A stretch of 64,000 bases of DNA from Flagellimonas chongwuensis (GTDB taxonomy: Bacteria > Bacteroidota > Bacteroidia > Flavobacteriales > Flavobacteriaceae): positions 186,001 through 250,000 of the forward strand of contig NZ_WYET01000007.1 of the NCBI RefSeq assembly GCF_013376415.1. Reading direction: 5' to 3'. The translations under genes and the position numbers were made by a program. Below, one piece after another: positions 18,827-27,944 of this stretch (position 1 is the first letter of the stretch; every line of letters starts with the position of its first letter). The notes beneath the pieces were generated by a model. It worked only from the letters and a program-made list of their open reading frames with translations, was not told the DNA's origin and searched no databases.

Positions 18827-21139
18827 ATGCATACTTTAAAACAAAACCTCAAACTGGGCAGCTTGTTCCTAGCAACAATTTTTGTGGGCTGTAGCCCCAA
18901 GTTTACAGAAGAAACCAAGGAAGGTTTCAACCTTGTAAAAAATGAAGATGGAGCAACCCTTGGCTATAGCCCAAGTTCTGGAGTCTCAATTTTGACCGTT
19001 GACCAGATGGCATTTAAAGACCTGAACAAAAATGGCACGCTTGATCCTTATGAAGACTGGAGACTCTCGGCAGATGAAAGAGCCAAAGACCTTGCTTCCA
19101 AAATGAGTGTGGAGCAAATAGCTGGATTAATGTTATACAGCGCACACCAATCCATCCCCGGGGGAGGGAATAGCTTTTTTGGAGCTGTAACATACAATGG
19201 AAAGCCTTATAAAGAAAGTGGTGCTAAACCTAGTGACCTTTCTGATGCACAGAAGAAATTTTTGCTCGAAGATAATTTACGCCATGTTTTGATTACCAGC
19301 GTTGAATCACCGGGAATATCTGCGCAATGGAACAATAATGCCCAAACTATGGTTGAGAGTATTGGGTTGGGCATTCCTATAAATACCAGCTCCGACCCTA
19401 GACATGGCAGTGATTCCTATGCAGAATTCAATGCGGGTGCGGGCGGAAAAATTTCCATGTGGCCCAGTACATTGGGACTGGCAGCTAGTTTTGATCCATC
19501 TTTAATGCAACAGTTCGGGGAAATCGCTTCTCAAGAATATCGAGCATTGGGCATAGCAACCGCACTTTCCCCTCAAATTGACCTTGCGACCGAGCCTCGT
19601 TGGTCTCGTTTTGATGGCACTATGGGAGAAGACCCAAAGCTAGCGGCCGATATGGCCCGTGCCTATGTGGAAGGCTTTCAAGCATCGGAAAACGGCGATT
19701 GGGGCATGCAAAGTGTCAATGCCATGGTAAAACACTGGCCAGGTGGCGGACCTGAAGAAGGTGGTCGTGACGGACATTTTGGTTATGGGTCCTATGCCGT
19801 TTATCCCGGAAAAAATCTGGAAGATCATTTAAAGCCCTTTACGGAAGGTGCATTTGCCTTAAAAGGGCCAACCAAAATGGCAACTGCCGTAATGCCCTAT
19901 TATACCATTTCTTATAATCAGGATAGCAAAAACGGGGAAAACGTTGGGAATGCCTACAACAAATATTTGATTACAGACCTTCTGCGTGGAAAGTATGGTT
20001 ATGATGGTGTCGTCTGTACCGATTGGGGTATCACAGGCGATGCTCCCAATGTATATGAGTTTAGGGGCAAGCCATGGGGTGTGGAAAATTTGAGCGTTGC
20101 CGAAAGACATTATAAAATTATCGAAGCCGGTTGTGACCAATTTGGGGGTAACAACGATATGGGCCCAGTTATAGAAGCCTATCAGATGGGGGTTGAGGAA
20201 CATGGAGAAGAATACATGCGGAAGCGTTTTGAAACTTCTGCTGTCCGCCTGCTGAAAAACATATTTAGAACCGGACTTTTTGAAAACCCTTATTTGGATG
20301 TGGCACAAACGGAAAACATCGTTGGCAATTCAGAGTTTATGGCGGCAGGTTACAATGCACAGCTCAAATCCATAGTGATGCTTAAAAACAATGAAAAAAC
20401 ACTTCCTGTGGAGAACAAGAAAAAAGTCTATGTGCCCCAGCGTTATGTAGCCCCCACAGTAAATTGGTTCGGGGTAGCTACCAAAGAGCGCACTGAACAT
20501 CCTTTCAATATGGAAGTTGTTGCCAAGTATTTTGAGGTAGTGGACACCCCTGATGAAGCTGATTTTGCCCTTGTTGGTATTGAAAACCCAAATGGTGGGG
20601 TAGGTTACGATGTCGCTGACACCGAAAATGGTGGCAATGGTTACGTTCCCATAAGCTTACAATATGGCACTTACACCGCAACCAATGCAAGAGAGCAGAG
20701 CATAGCGGCTGGAAGTCCGCTGGAAGAAGGTGTGGACAACCGCTCCTACAATGGTAAAACGACCACATCCATAAACATTTCCGATATGAGTTTGGTGACC
20801 GATACAAAAAGAAAGATGGGAGACAAACCTGTTGTAGTCATAGTGAGAGTCGCCAAACCCCTGGTCTTTGCGGAAATTGAATCGTCTGCTGACGCTATAT
20901 TGGTACACATGGGCGTTCAGGACCAAGCCCTAATGGACATAGTTTCGGGCAAAGTAGAACCTTCTGCTTTGCTACCATTTCAAATGCCCAAAAATATGTT
21001 GACCGTTGAGCAACAGTTTGAAGATGTTCCACGGGATATGGACCTGTATACCGACACTAACGGCAACTCCTACGATTTTGCTTTCGGGCTGGATTGGAGT
21101 GGAGTAATTGATGATGAAAGAACCCAAGCATATAAATAG
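18827..21139 (+). CDS. Glycoside hydrolase family 3 lipoprotein, probable beta-glucosidase
   Basis: The 770-aa product has a lipoprotein signal (LATIFVGC). A GH3 N-terminal TIM barrel follows, with KMSVEQIAGLML, EPRWSRFDGTMGEDP, KHWPGGGPEEGGRD and the catalytic nucleophile Asp in GYDGVVCTDWG. A GH3 C-terminal alpha/beta sandwich ends with an FAFGLDW-type segment. Such enzymes remove non-reducing beta-linked sugars in the periplasm. It follows the oxidoreductase and DUF1593 genes by about 140 bp and is closed by a strong terminator at 21160-21190, so it ends the locus. The natural substrate is presumably the ligand of the SusCD pair. Confidence 0.93.
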   Translation: MHTLKQNLKLGSLFLATIFVGCSPKFTEETKEGFNLVKNEDGATLGYSPSSGVSILTVDQMAFKDLNKNGTLDPYEDWRLSADERAKDLASKMSVEQIAGLMLYSAHQSIPGGGNSFFGAVTYNGKPYKESGAKPSDLSDAQKKFLLEDNLRHVLITSVESPGISAQWNNNAQTMVESIGLGIPINTSSDPRHGSDSYAEFNAGAGGKISMWPSTLGLAASFDPSLMQQFGEIASQEYRALGIATALSPQIDLATEPRWSRFDGTMGEDPKLAADMARAYVEGFQASENGDWGMQSVNAMVKHWPGGGPEEGGRDGHFGYGSYAVYPGKNLEDHLKPFTEGAFALKGPTKMATAVMPYYTISYNQDSKNGENVGNAYNKYLITDLLRGKYGYDGVVCTDWGITGDAPNVYEFRGKPWGVENLSVAERHYKIIEAGCDQFGGNNDMGPVIEAYQMGVEEHGEEYMRKRFETSAVRLLKNIFRTGLFENPYLDVAQTENIVGNSEFMAAGYNAQLKSIVMLKNNEKTLPVENKKKVYVPQRYVAPTVNWFGVATKERTEHPFNMEVVAKYFEVVDTPDEADFALVGIENPNGGVGYDVADTENGGNGYVPISLQYGTYTATNAREQSIAAGSPLEEGVDNRSYNGKTTTSINISDMSLVTDTKRKMGDKPVVVIVRVAKPLVFAEIESSADAILVHMGVQDQALMDIVSGKVEPSALLPFQMPKNMLTVEQQFEDVPRDMDLYTDTNGNSYDFAFGLDWSGVIDDERTQAYK

Positions 21140-21159
21140 ATAGTCGAGCAATATATTTT

Positions 21160-21190
21160 AAGGTCCCCAAATAATTGGGGACCTTTTTTT
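21160..21190 (+). terminator. Strong rho-independent terminator after the GH3 gene
   Basis: Perfect 11-bp arms AAGGTCCCCAA (21160-21170) and TTGGGGACCTT (21175-21185) with loop ATAA, followed by a T run to 21190. Confidence 0.9.
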
Positions 21191-21272
21191 AATCAAAATT
21201 TTACATCAAAAACGTTTTATCGTTTATCTGTGATTTTAACCCCAACAAAAAAATAATTAAAGTACAATACAT

Positions 21273-21280
21273 TAGTTTTG
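21273..21280 (+). promoter_or_regulatory. Bacteroidota -7 element (TAGTTTTG) of the Crp/Fnr gene
   Basis: Exact match to TAnnTTTG, 38 bp upstream of the ATG at 21319. No clear -33 TTTG is seen at the expected distance, which is common for these promoters. Confidence 0.55.
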
Positions 21281-21318
21281 CGCCACCTAAAATCACTGAA
21301 AACCAAACCATTTTTTGA

Positions 21319-21915
21319 ATGCTCACCAAAGAAAATCCCAAGAAAAACCTTTACATCCTTTCCTTTCTCAATTCCATTTACCCTTTGAGCCCAGAGTTAA
21401 AGAATTACCTTACTCTGAAAATCAACAGTCGTTCCTTTGAAAAAAATGAGTTCATCAATAAGGCCGGTGAAATCTGTGATTGTCTATATCTGATCAAAAA
21501 AGGAATGGTTCGTGGTTATTTTGTAAGTGATTCGTCGGAAATCACCACTTGGATTGATTCTGAAAATGAAGTGTTTACATCTATAACTGGCTTCTTTAGA
21601 AATCAAAGAAGCGAGGAGTACATACAGAGCCTTGAAAATACGTATTGCGATTACCTGAAATATGAGGATTACAAATATTGCCTAAACCATTTCCCAGAAA
21701 TGAGGCACATCAATCGTATTTTGCTCGAAGAATATTACATATTGGCAGAGCAAAGGGTATACCTGGCCAGAATTCCAAATGCACGCAAAAGGCTTGAATT
21801 TTTTATGGCGAACATGAAACCCCAAATTATGGACAGGATTCCGAGAAAACACCTCGCTTCCTATCTAGCCATAAGACCGGAAACCTTATCCAGACTTATG
21901 AAGGACAAAAGTTGA
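21319..21915 (+). CDS. Crp/Fnr-family transcriptional regulator
   Basis: The 198-aa product has a cyclic-nucleotide-binding beta-roll (FEKNEFINKAGEICDCLYLIKKGMVRGYF) and a C-terminal helix-turn-helix in which RKHLASYLAIRPETLSRLMK is the recognition region. The residues that bind cAMP in E. coli Crp are not conserved, as usual in Bacteroidota members, and no Fnr-type cysteine set is present at the N-terminus. The effector is unknown. It stands alone between the glycoside locus and the nitrate island. A role in either is possible but nothing in the sequence proves it. Confidence 0.9.
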   Translation: MLTKENPKKNLYILSFLNSIYPLSPELKNYLTLKINSRSFEKNEFINKAGEICDCLYLIKKGMVRGYFVSDSSEITTWIDSENEVFTSITGFFRNQRSEEYIQSLENTYCDYLKYEDYKYCLNHFPEMRHINRILLEEYYILAEQRVYLARIPNARKRLEFFMANMKPQIMDRIPRKHLASYLAIRPETLSRLMKDKS

Positions 21916-22051
21916 ATTGATACTTTTTTGAGCAATGTATTTTTTCAAATTATCCAACTCTGGCTTTTATTACAAAAATCCATTCCTTCCCAGAAATTTA
22001 TTTCCTCTTTTATAATATTCAGAAAACCAAAGCAAAACCCCGATTGACCGC

Positions 22052-23482
22052 TTACATTTCCACAGGTTCAAAAACCATCTTTTCTGAACCACACACAGAG
22101 CAGGTGTACTCCTCGGGTACATCCGTAAATTTTGTATTGGGCTCGATACCAAATTTTGAATCACCCACTTCATAATCATATACCGTCAAGCATTTTTGGC
22201 ATTGATAGACCTGTTTGGGTTCTCGCTCCTTTGTATCTTTCTTTTTTATTATTGTATTCTTCTCTTGCCCGAGTTGCTGGAAGTATGCTTTGCTCAATTC
22301 AATCAAAAGATTGGGCAATTCCTTTTTATCTACATCTTGTGCATAGATCAAATACTGCCTCGTATTGGGGTCAAAATCTTTAAAATGGCATACATTATAG
22401 GTAGGTTTTACTTCAAAATCCAATCCTATTTGAGTGGTTGGATTCTTCTCAATGACTATGGATGAAAAATGGGATTGTTTACCTACATCTTTACTAATAC
22501 CAAAGGTGAGTCCGTAAGTGCTGATATCGTTCTGATCAAAATTATTGACTAAATATTGTTTTAGTTCCAAAGCTTCTTGATCATCCACGGGCAAATGCCA
22601 GTTCATTTCCAATTGGGAATGCCGTACATTGATTCCCTTTTGACCAAGGAACCTTTCCAACTCAGGCCGACTTTCCTTGGAAATCCCCTTTACAATAAAT
22701 GATTTCCAAGGTGTGATACATATTTTCCCTATACTATTGTCCAAGCAAAATCCACAGAATTCCTTTAAAAACTGCAGATCATAACGATTATTACGCCAAT
22801 AAAGCCCCAACCAATATTGATCTATGCCCATACGGTTCATCCCTTCGTAGTATGGAAAAGTAACAAATGGTATTTGTAGTTCTTTCTTTATGGTCTTGTT
22901 GTTATTTGCCTGCAGTTTTTGATTCAATAGGGCAAAGAGCTGATCTACATTGTCCATGGCATGGTACACTTCCTCTACGGCCCTACAGACCGAAACAATG
23001 TCCCAACTATAAATCAGTACTGGATAATAGGCACTCTTTTTCCAATGGGGCAATAGTATGTTTAAATACCAGTAATCTTCGTCTTCGGATGCCACAAAAT
23101 TGAGGTTTCCACTAAAAATGGGCACCAAGCGTTGTTTTGGATCGGTAATATTAATCTTCAATCTTGGTACAAAATCAAACTGCTCCAAGAGGTACAGGTA
23201 AGTGGAACCTTTGAGCCAATGGGTTCCATCAAAAATATCTGCCGATACATAAGAACAAACAATGTTTTGATACGACCTGTCAGCAACAATATCAGTTTTA
23301 TATTTTGATGTTTTTTCCAACTGTCCCTTATGCTTATTGTCAAGGGGAAAAAGCAGGTCCTGCCTTGAGCCAAAGTAAACTTCCGACAACCCTGCCGCTT
23401 CGAGCATGGCTACACTGTCCTTGAGCTCGCCCGGAGAGGTAATGCCACCACTTATCAATATCCTGTGCAAATCGTCGTTCAT
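22052..23482 (-). CDS. Rubredoxin-domain protein with sulfite/nitrite-reductase-like N-terminal part
   Basis: The 476-aa product ends in a rubredoxin domain (about residues 425-476) with both iron-binding pairs, YQCQKCLTVYDYE and YTCSVCGSEKM. The preceding 400 residues contain two segments that look like the ferredoxin-like half-domain of nitrite/sulfite reductases (for example YDLQFLKEFCGF ... GKICITPWKSFIVKGI). The siroheme and [4Fe-4S] cysteines are absent. It is the second gene of an operon with the fused nitrate reductase (5-bp gap). I infer that it passes electrons to, or scaffolds, the assimilatory nitrate or nitrite reductase in the cytoplasm. The rubredoxin call is firm; the N-terminal relation is tentative. 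Confidence 0.8.
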   Translation of the reverse strand: MNDDLHRILISGGITSPGELKDSVAMLEAAGLSEVYFGSRQDLLFPLDNKHKGQLEKTSKYKTDIVADRSYQNIVCSYVSADIFDGTHWLKGSTYLYLLEQFDFVPRLKINITDPKQRLVPIFSGNLNFVASEDEDYWYLNILLPHWKKSAYYPVLIYSWDIVSVCRAVEEVYHAMDNVDQLFALLNQKLQANNNKTIKKELQIPFVTFPYYEGMNRMGIDQYWLGLYWRNNRYDLQFLKEFCGFCLDNSIGKICITPWKSFIVKGISKESRPELERFLGQKGINVRHSQLEMNWHLPVDDQEALELKQYLVNNFDQNDISTYGLTFGISKDVGKQSHFSSIVIEKNPTTQIGLDFEVKPTYNVCHFKDFDPNTRQYLIYAQDVDKKELPNLLIELSKAYFQQLGQEKNTIIKKKDTKEREPKQVYQCQKCLTVYDYEVGDSKFGIEPNTKFTDVPEEYTCSVCGSEKMVFEPVEM

Positions 23483-23486
23483 GATC

Positions 23487-26400
23487 TTAAACCAGTGTTG
23501 TTTTTAATTGTCCGTTCAATATAGCTTGCACCTCGGGCTTACAACTTCCACAGCCTAATCCTGCACCTGTTTGAGAACACAGTTGCGAAAAATCCGTACA
23601 TCCGCCCGCTATGGCATCTTTGATGTTCCCATCCCCCACTTGGCTGCAAGAACAGACCAAACTCCCTTTAAGTGGTTCCATTGTTGATGTACCCCGTAGC
23701 AATTCCTCTCTTTTTTCGGAGAGCTCTATTTCTTCTTCAATGAGCCGCTTAAACTCTGCGAACTCATTCTTGTCGCCCATCAAAATAGCTCCTTTCAAGG
23801 TGTCATCTTTCACAATGCACTTTTTGTAGAACCGTTTGCTCACATCCATTAACAATATCTCTTCATAGGAAGAATCGTCCTTTGGAGCATTGACCATTCC
23901 AATGCTGCATAGGTCAAGGTTTTCAAACTTTAAAATGTTCATCAATACGGAACCTCCATAAATGCTCCCTAAATCCCCTAGAATGTAATTTGCTGCTACA
24001 TCGGCCTGTTGTTCCGCGGCCGAGGTAATGCCGTAGAGTGCATTTTCGAACTCGGCAATCTCTCCCAATGCAAAGATGGACGGATCGCTCGTTTTGAGAT
24101 AAGGATCCACCAAAACGCCTCTTCGGGTCTCCAACCCGGCACTTGTTGCCAAAGATATGTTGGGTCTGGTTCCGATAGCATAAACAATGGCATTACACCG
24201 GAGGGTCCGGCCTGTCTTTAGATTGACCATCAAAGTATATTGAGATTCCTCTTCCTCAAAAATGGTGCTTACCTCATTGTCAAAAAACAATTGAATTCCC
24301 CTTTCGGAAACATCTTCGGCCAATAATTTACTGGAAACGGGGTCCAACTGGCGTTCCATTAACCTGGGAGCACGTTGTATTATGCTGATATTTATATTGA
24401 TTTTTTTAAGTGCTGCTGCGAGTTCGAGACCGAGCAAACCTCCTCCCACAATGACCACGTGCTGTTCACTTGCTGGGAGTTCCGTTTTGGACAAATAGTC
24501 TTTGAGTCGGTCCGCATCGCCCCTTTCCCGCATCGTAAATCTTCCTGGCAGGTCCATCCGTACCTCATTTGGCACAAAAGCGCGACTCCCCGTTGCCAAT
24601 ATCAAAAGGTCGTAATTGTGTGTGCTTCCCAAATCATCGGTTACCTTTTTTTCTTTGGCATCGATGTCTTTGACACCATTGTTAGGGTACAATGTGACCT
24701 TGAGCTTTTCCAGTTCCCCTTGCTTCAATTTTTGAAGGGCTTCCCAAGACAGTTCTTCATTCACATATTCCGGGAGCAAGACACGGTTGTAAAAAGGATG
24801 TTCCTCTTTGGAAAACACATGGATTTCATCCGTTCTATTCTTTTCCCGATAGGTTTGGATAAAACGGTAAGCTGCCGCCCCAGCTCCAACAACAACTATT
24901 TTTTGCAGGGGCTTTTTGTATTTTTCAACCTGAACGGCACAGTATTTAAAATCGGGTTCTTTGGATACGGGGTCTACAATATCATTGGTAAGGTTGTTGG
25001 CCCGACTAAAATCATTGTTCAGGATTTTGCCCCAGTGCATAGGAAGAAAAACTACCCTTTCGCGAATATCATAATTGATTTTTACCTTGACCCTAACATT
25101 GCCCCGCCTGCTCTTTACCACTGCAATATCGCCCTCTTTAAGATTGCGCACATATGCATCTACCTTGTTCATTTCAAGGAAAGGAGATGGGATATGGGTC
25201 AATAATCGTTTTACTTTTCCCGTTTTTGTGCGAGTATGCCATTGATCCCTGACCCTTCCTGTATTGAGCACCAATGGAAAGTCCGTTGTTGTGACTTCTG
25301 ATTTGTTGTACAGGTTTCTGGGTGCATTGAAATGTACTTTCCCATTTGCAGTGAAATATTTTTGATCTTGGAAAAGCCTCGGTGTTCCCTTATGTTCGGG
25401 CGAAGGTACAGGCCATTGAAAGCTTCCTTCTTTTTTTAGACGTTCGTGGGATAGTCCAGAAATGTCAATATTGGTTCCCTTAGTCATCAAGCAATATTCA
25501 TCATAAACTTCCGAGACATTGTTGTAGTCAAAACCGCCATACCCCATTTCTTGGGCAAACCTCCACAAGATTTCTGCATCCGGCAAGGCCTCACCGGGAG
25601 CAGCAATGACCTTGGGCAGATAACTTATCCGACGCTCGGAATTGGTCATGGTGCCTTCTTTTTCCAACCAACCTGCTGCCGGCAACAACAAATCCGCATA
25701 TTTCGTGGTCTCCGAATTATGGGAAATATCTTGAACAATCACAAAATTGGCCTTTTCGAGAGCTTTTTCTACTTTTTTGGCATTGGGCAAACTCACAATG
25801 GGATTGGTGCAGATAATCCATATGGCCTTCATTTTTCCAGACTCCAGCGCATCGAACATTTCCGTTGCCGTGAGACCGGGCTCGCCATTGATTTCCTTGC
25901 CACCCCAAAATTGCCGGACTTCTTCCCTGTGCCTAGGGTTGCCCAAGTCGCGATGGGCCGCCAACAAACTGGCCATACCCCCTACTTCACGCCCCCCCAT
26001 GGCATTGGGCTGGCCCGTTAACGAAAAGGGCCCGGAACCTGGCTTGCCAATCTGTCCCGTCAATAAAGAAAGGTTTAATAGCGAAACATTTTTATCCACC
26101 CCAATAACGCTTTGGTTCAATCCCATGGTCCACATGCTAATGAATCCTTTGGCATCTGAAATCATCTTAGCGGCCTTACGAATTTCCTCGGTGGTTATTC
26201 CACATTTTTCTGCAGCCTTGCGAATGGAAAGTTCAAAAGCCATTTGCTTACATGCTTCAAAATTAGAGGTGTGTTTTTGTATGAATGATTTGTCAATCTT
26301 CTTTTTTTCTATCAACCATCTGGCCATGGCATTGAAAAGAATCACATCGGTACCCGGCAAAATTTGTAAGTGCAGGTCAGCCAAGGCACACGTCTGTGTC

Positions 26401-27020
26401 TTACGGGGGTCCACTACAATCAATTTAACCTTGGGGTTTTGCTCTTTGTGCTTTTCAATTCTTCGAAACAAAATGGGGTGGCACCACGCGGGGTTGGCGC
26501 CGGCGATCAAAAAACAATCTGCCAACTCTATATCGGCATAAGCAATGGGAACAGCATCGTTGCCCATGGTTTTCTTGTAGCCCACCACGGCAGAACTCAT
26601 GCAAAGCCTGGAGTTGGTGTCAATATTATTAGTTCCCAAAAAGCCCTTGGTCAGCTTATTGGCCAAATAATATTCCTCGGTAAGGCATTGCCCGGACACA
26701 TACAGCCCAACACTGTCTGGGCCATATTTCTCCATGATACTTCCAAAAACGGCAGCTGCCCTTTTAAATGTAATATCCCAAGTAACCTGCTGCATGGGAT
26801 GATTTCTACTCCATCGCATTTCTGGATAAAGTATTCTATCCTTGGTATCTTGGGCGACGTAATTCAACGTTTTTCCTTTGGTGCACAGCATTCCCTTGTT
26901 CACGGGGTAATCCTCATCCCCTTTAACGGACAATATGCCCTTGGCATCTTTGGAAACCTCGATGCCGCACCCCACTCCGCAATACGAGCAAATAGTTTTA
27001 TGTGTATCTTTTTTCTGCAT
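23487..27020 (-). CDS. Assimilatory nitrate reductase fused to a NirB-like FAD/NAD(P) oxidoreductase and BFD-like [2Fe-2S] domain
   Basis: The 1177-aa product combines three parts. Residues 1 to about 715 are a molybdopterin oxidoreductase of the Nas/Nap type with an N-terminal [4Fe-4S] motif (C11, C14, C18, C46), the molybdenum-site region NTNSRLCMSSA-like (IDTNSRLCMSSAVVGYKK) and a C-terminal dinucleotide-binding barrel (VLNTGRVRDQWHT). Residues about 725-1090 are an FAD/NAD-dependent oxidoreductase (KIVVVGAGAAAYRF, VVIVGGGLLGLELAAAL, IFALGEIAEF) like the N-terminus of NirB. The tail is a BFD-like [2Fe-2S] domain (LVCSCSQVG ... CGSCKP). It should reduce nitrate to nitrite in the cytoplasm with electrons from NAD(P)H, merging subunits that are separate in Klebsiella and Bacillus. 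No signal peptide is present. A NarL-like operator lies at its promoter. Confidence 0.93.
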   Translation of the reverse strand: MQKKDTHKTICSYCGVGCGIEVSKDAKGILSVKGDEDYPVNKGMLCTKGKTLNYVAQDTKDRILYPEMRWSRNHPMQQVTWDITFKRAAAVFGSIMEKYGPDSVGLYVSGQCLTEEYYLANKLTKGFLGTNNIDTNSRLCMSSAVVGYKKTMGNDAVPIAYADIELADCFLIAGANPAWCHPILFRRIEKHKEQNPKVKLIVVDPRKTQTCALADLHLQILPGTDVILFNAMARWLIEKKKIDKSFIQKHTSNFEACKQMAFELSIRKAAEKCGITTEEIRKAAKMISDAKGFISMWTMGLNQSVIGVDKNVSLLNLSLLTGQIGKPGSGPFSLTGQPNAMGGREVGGMASLLAAHRDLGNPRHREEVRQFWGGKEINGEPGLTATEMFDALESGKMKAIWIICTNPIVSLPNAKKVEKALEKANFVIVQDISHNSETTKYADLLLPAAGWLEKEGTMTNSERRISYLPKVIAAPGEALPDAEILWRFAQEMGYGGFDYNNVSEVYDEYCLMTKGTNIDISGLSHERLKKEGSFQWPVPSPEHKGTPRLFQDQKYFTANGKVHFNAPRNLYNKSEVTTTDFPLVLNTGRVRDQWHTRTKTGKVKRLLTHIPSPFLEMNKVDAYVRNLKEGDIAVVKSRRGNVRVKVKINYDIRERVVFLPMHWGKILNNDFSRANNLTNDIVDPVSKEPDFKYCAVQVEKYKKPLQKIVVVGAGAAAYRFIQTYREKNRTDEIHVFSKEEHPFYNRVLLPEYVNEELSWEALQKLKQGELEKLKVTLYPNNGVKDIDAKEKKVTDDLGSTHNYDLLILATGSRAFVPNEVRMDLPGRFTMRERGDADRLKDYLSKTELPASEQHVVIVGGGLLGLELAAALKKININISIIQRAPRLMERQLDPVSSKLLAEDVSERGIQLFFDNEVSTIFEEEESQYTLMVNLKTGRTLRCNAIVYAIGTRPNISLATSAGLETRRGVLVDPYLKTSDPSIFALGEIAEFENALYGITSAAEQQADVAANYILGDLGSIYGGSVLMNILKFENLDLCSIGMVNAPKDDSSYEEILLMDVSKRFYKKCIVKDDTLKGAILMGDKNEFAEFKRLIEEEIELSEKREELLRGTSTMEPLKGSLVCSCSQVGDGNIKDAIAGGCTDFSQLCSQTGAGLGCGSCKPEVQAILNGQLKTTLV

Positions 27021-27056
27021 TCTGGCAACACCGTATTTTTTCGATGTTGAAAATTA

Positions 27057-27078
27057 AAAATTTACGTATAAATACGTA
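27057..27078 (-). promoter_or_regulatory. NarL-like 7-2-7 palindrome and -7 element of the nitrate reductase operon
   Basis: TACGTAT-AA-ATACGTA at 27063-27078 is a perfect 16-bp palindrome made of two heptamers two bases apart. On the minus strand its last TA begins TAAATTTT (27064-27057), a one-mismatch match to TAnnTTTG. The layout matches the narK, nirB and cobA promoters. Confidence 0.7.
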
Positions 27079-27154
27079 GTGATAATTTAATAAAAGTGAT
27101 GCCCTAAATCGAGAGAATGATAAAAATTGTGGCAAAAGGTTGAAAAAATGAAAC

Positions 27155-27841
27155 CTAGACTAAATTGTATTTGTTTGCCTTTTTGGAAAGATCTATCAAG
27201 TTTTTCACTTCCATCTTCTTCATCAGGTTGAAACGATGTGTCTCGATGGTACGTTTACTATTCTGTAGTTTCTCTGAAATCTCTTTGTTCGTATATCCGG
27301 CCAAGACCAATTCCAATACTTGAAGCTCTTTGTTGGTCAACTCAAAAGGATTGTTTTTATTAGTTTTGGACGATGGTTGATTTGTTATTTTATCAGAGCT
27401 AAATAAATTGTTTACCAGTACATTGGAAATATCCCCACTAAAATATTTACCACCTTCTTGAACCATGTGAATTGCTTTTACAAACTCCGCCTTGCCCGTA
27501 TCCTTTAAGAGGTAACCGTTGGCGCCTGCCTGTACGGATTTTAGAATATACTCCTCGGAATCGTGCATGGAAAGAATGATGCATTTGGTATTGGATTTGC
27601 CTTTGGCATTAAGACGCTCAACGGTCTCGATACCTCCCAATTCCGGCATTCGGATATCGATGATCAAAATGTCCGGTGACTTTTCATCTACCATTTTGAG
27701 GGCATCCAAACCATTGGACACTTCTCCAATCACATCCAAATCTGGTTCTTCTTCCAACAAGGCACGTATGCCATCCCTGACCAAGGAATGGTCGTCGGCC
27801 AAAACAATGGTAATGATCGCTTTTTGTTCCGAATTTTGCAT
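27155..27841 (-). CDS. NarL/FixJ-family response regulator
   Basis: The 228-aa product has a receiver domain (acidic pair DD at residues 16-17 in VLADDHSLVRDG, phospho-acceptor Asp62 in ILIIDIRMPELGG, conserved Lys in YLLKDTGK). A LuxR-type helix-turn-helix is at the C-terminus (LTNKELQVLELVLAGYTNKEISEKL ... SKRTIETHRFNLMKKM). By position it is the output partner of the NarX-like kinase at 35304, with which it brackets the transporter and reductase genes. The NarL-style palindromes in the four island promoters are its most likely targets. A single heptamer (27868-27874) lies 27 bp upstream of its own start. The pairing of kinase and regulator is inference. Confidence 0.93.
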   Translation of the reverse strand: MQNSEQKAIITIVLADDHSLVRDGIRALLEEEPDLDVIGEVSNGLDALKMVDEKSPDILIIDIRMPELGGIETVERLNAKGKSNTKCIILSMHDSEEYILKSVQAGANGYLLKDTGKAEFVKAIHMVQEGGKYFSGDISNVLVNNLFSSDKITNQPSSKTNKNNPFELTNKELQVLELVLAGYTNKEISEKLQNSKRTIETHRFNLMKKMEVKNLIDLSKKANKYNLV

Positions 27842-27867
27842 TGCACAAAAATAATCGAATTATTGAA

Positions 27868-27874
27868 ATACGTA
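27868..27874 (-). promoter_or_regulatory. Single NarL-like heptamer upstream of the response regulator
   Basis: ATACGTA half-site without a convincing partner half, 27 bp upstream of the regulator ATG. It matches the heptamer in the four palindromic sites of the island, so weak autoregulation is possible. Confidence 0.35.
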
Positions 27875-27887
27875 GAACATAAAAAAA

Positions 27888-27914
27888 GCTGCTCCATTCA
27901 ACAAATGGAACAGC
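27888..27914 (-). terminator. Terminator of the narK-porin operon
   Basis: Stem GCTGCTCCATT (27888-27898) with AATGGAACAGC (27904-27914), one internal mismatch, followed on the minus strand by seven T residues. It separates the porin gene from the response regulator gene. Confidence 0.75.
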
Positions 27915-27944
27915 CTTAACTCCAACCAACTCTACTTATTAATT

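Noticed and set aside
24375..26541. Long plus-strand frames (276, 156 and 264 codons) opposite the nitrate reductase
   Set aside because: They lie entirely within a clearly conserved minus-strand gene and show no recognisable domain.
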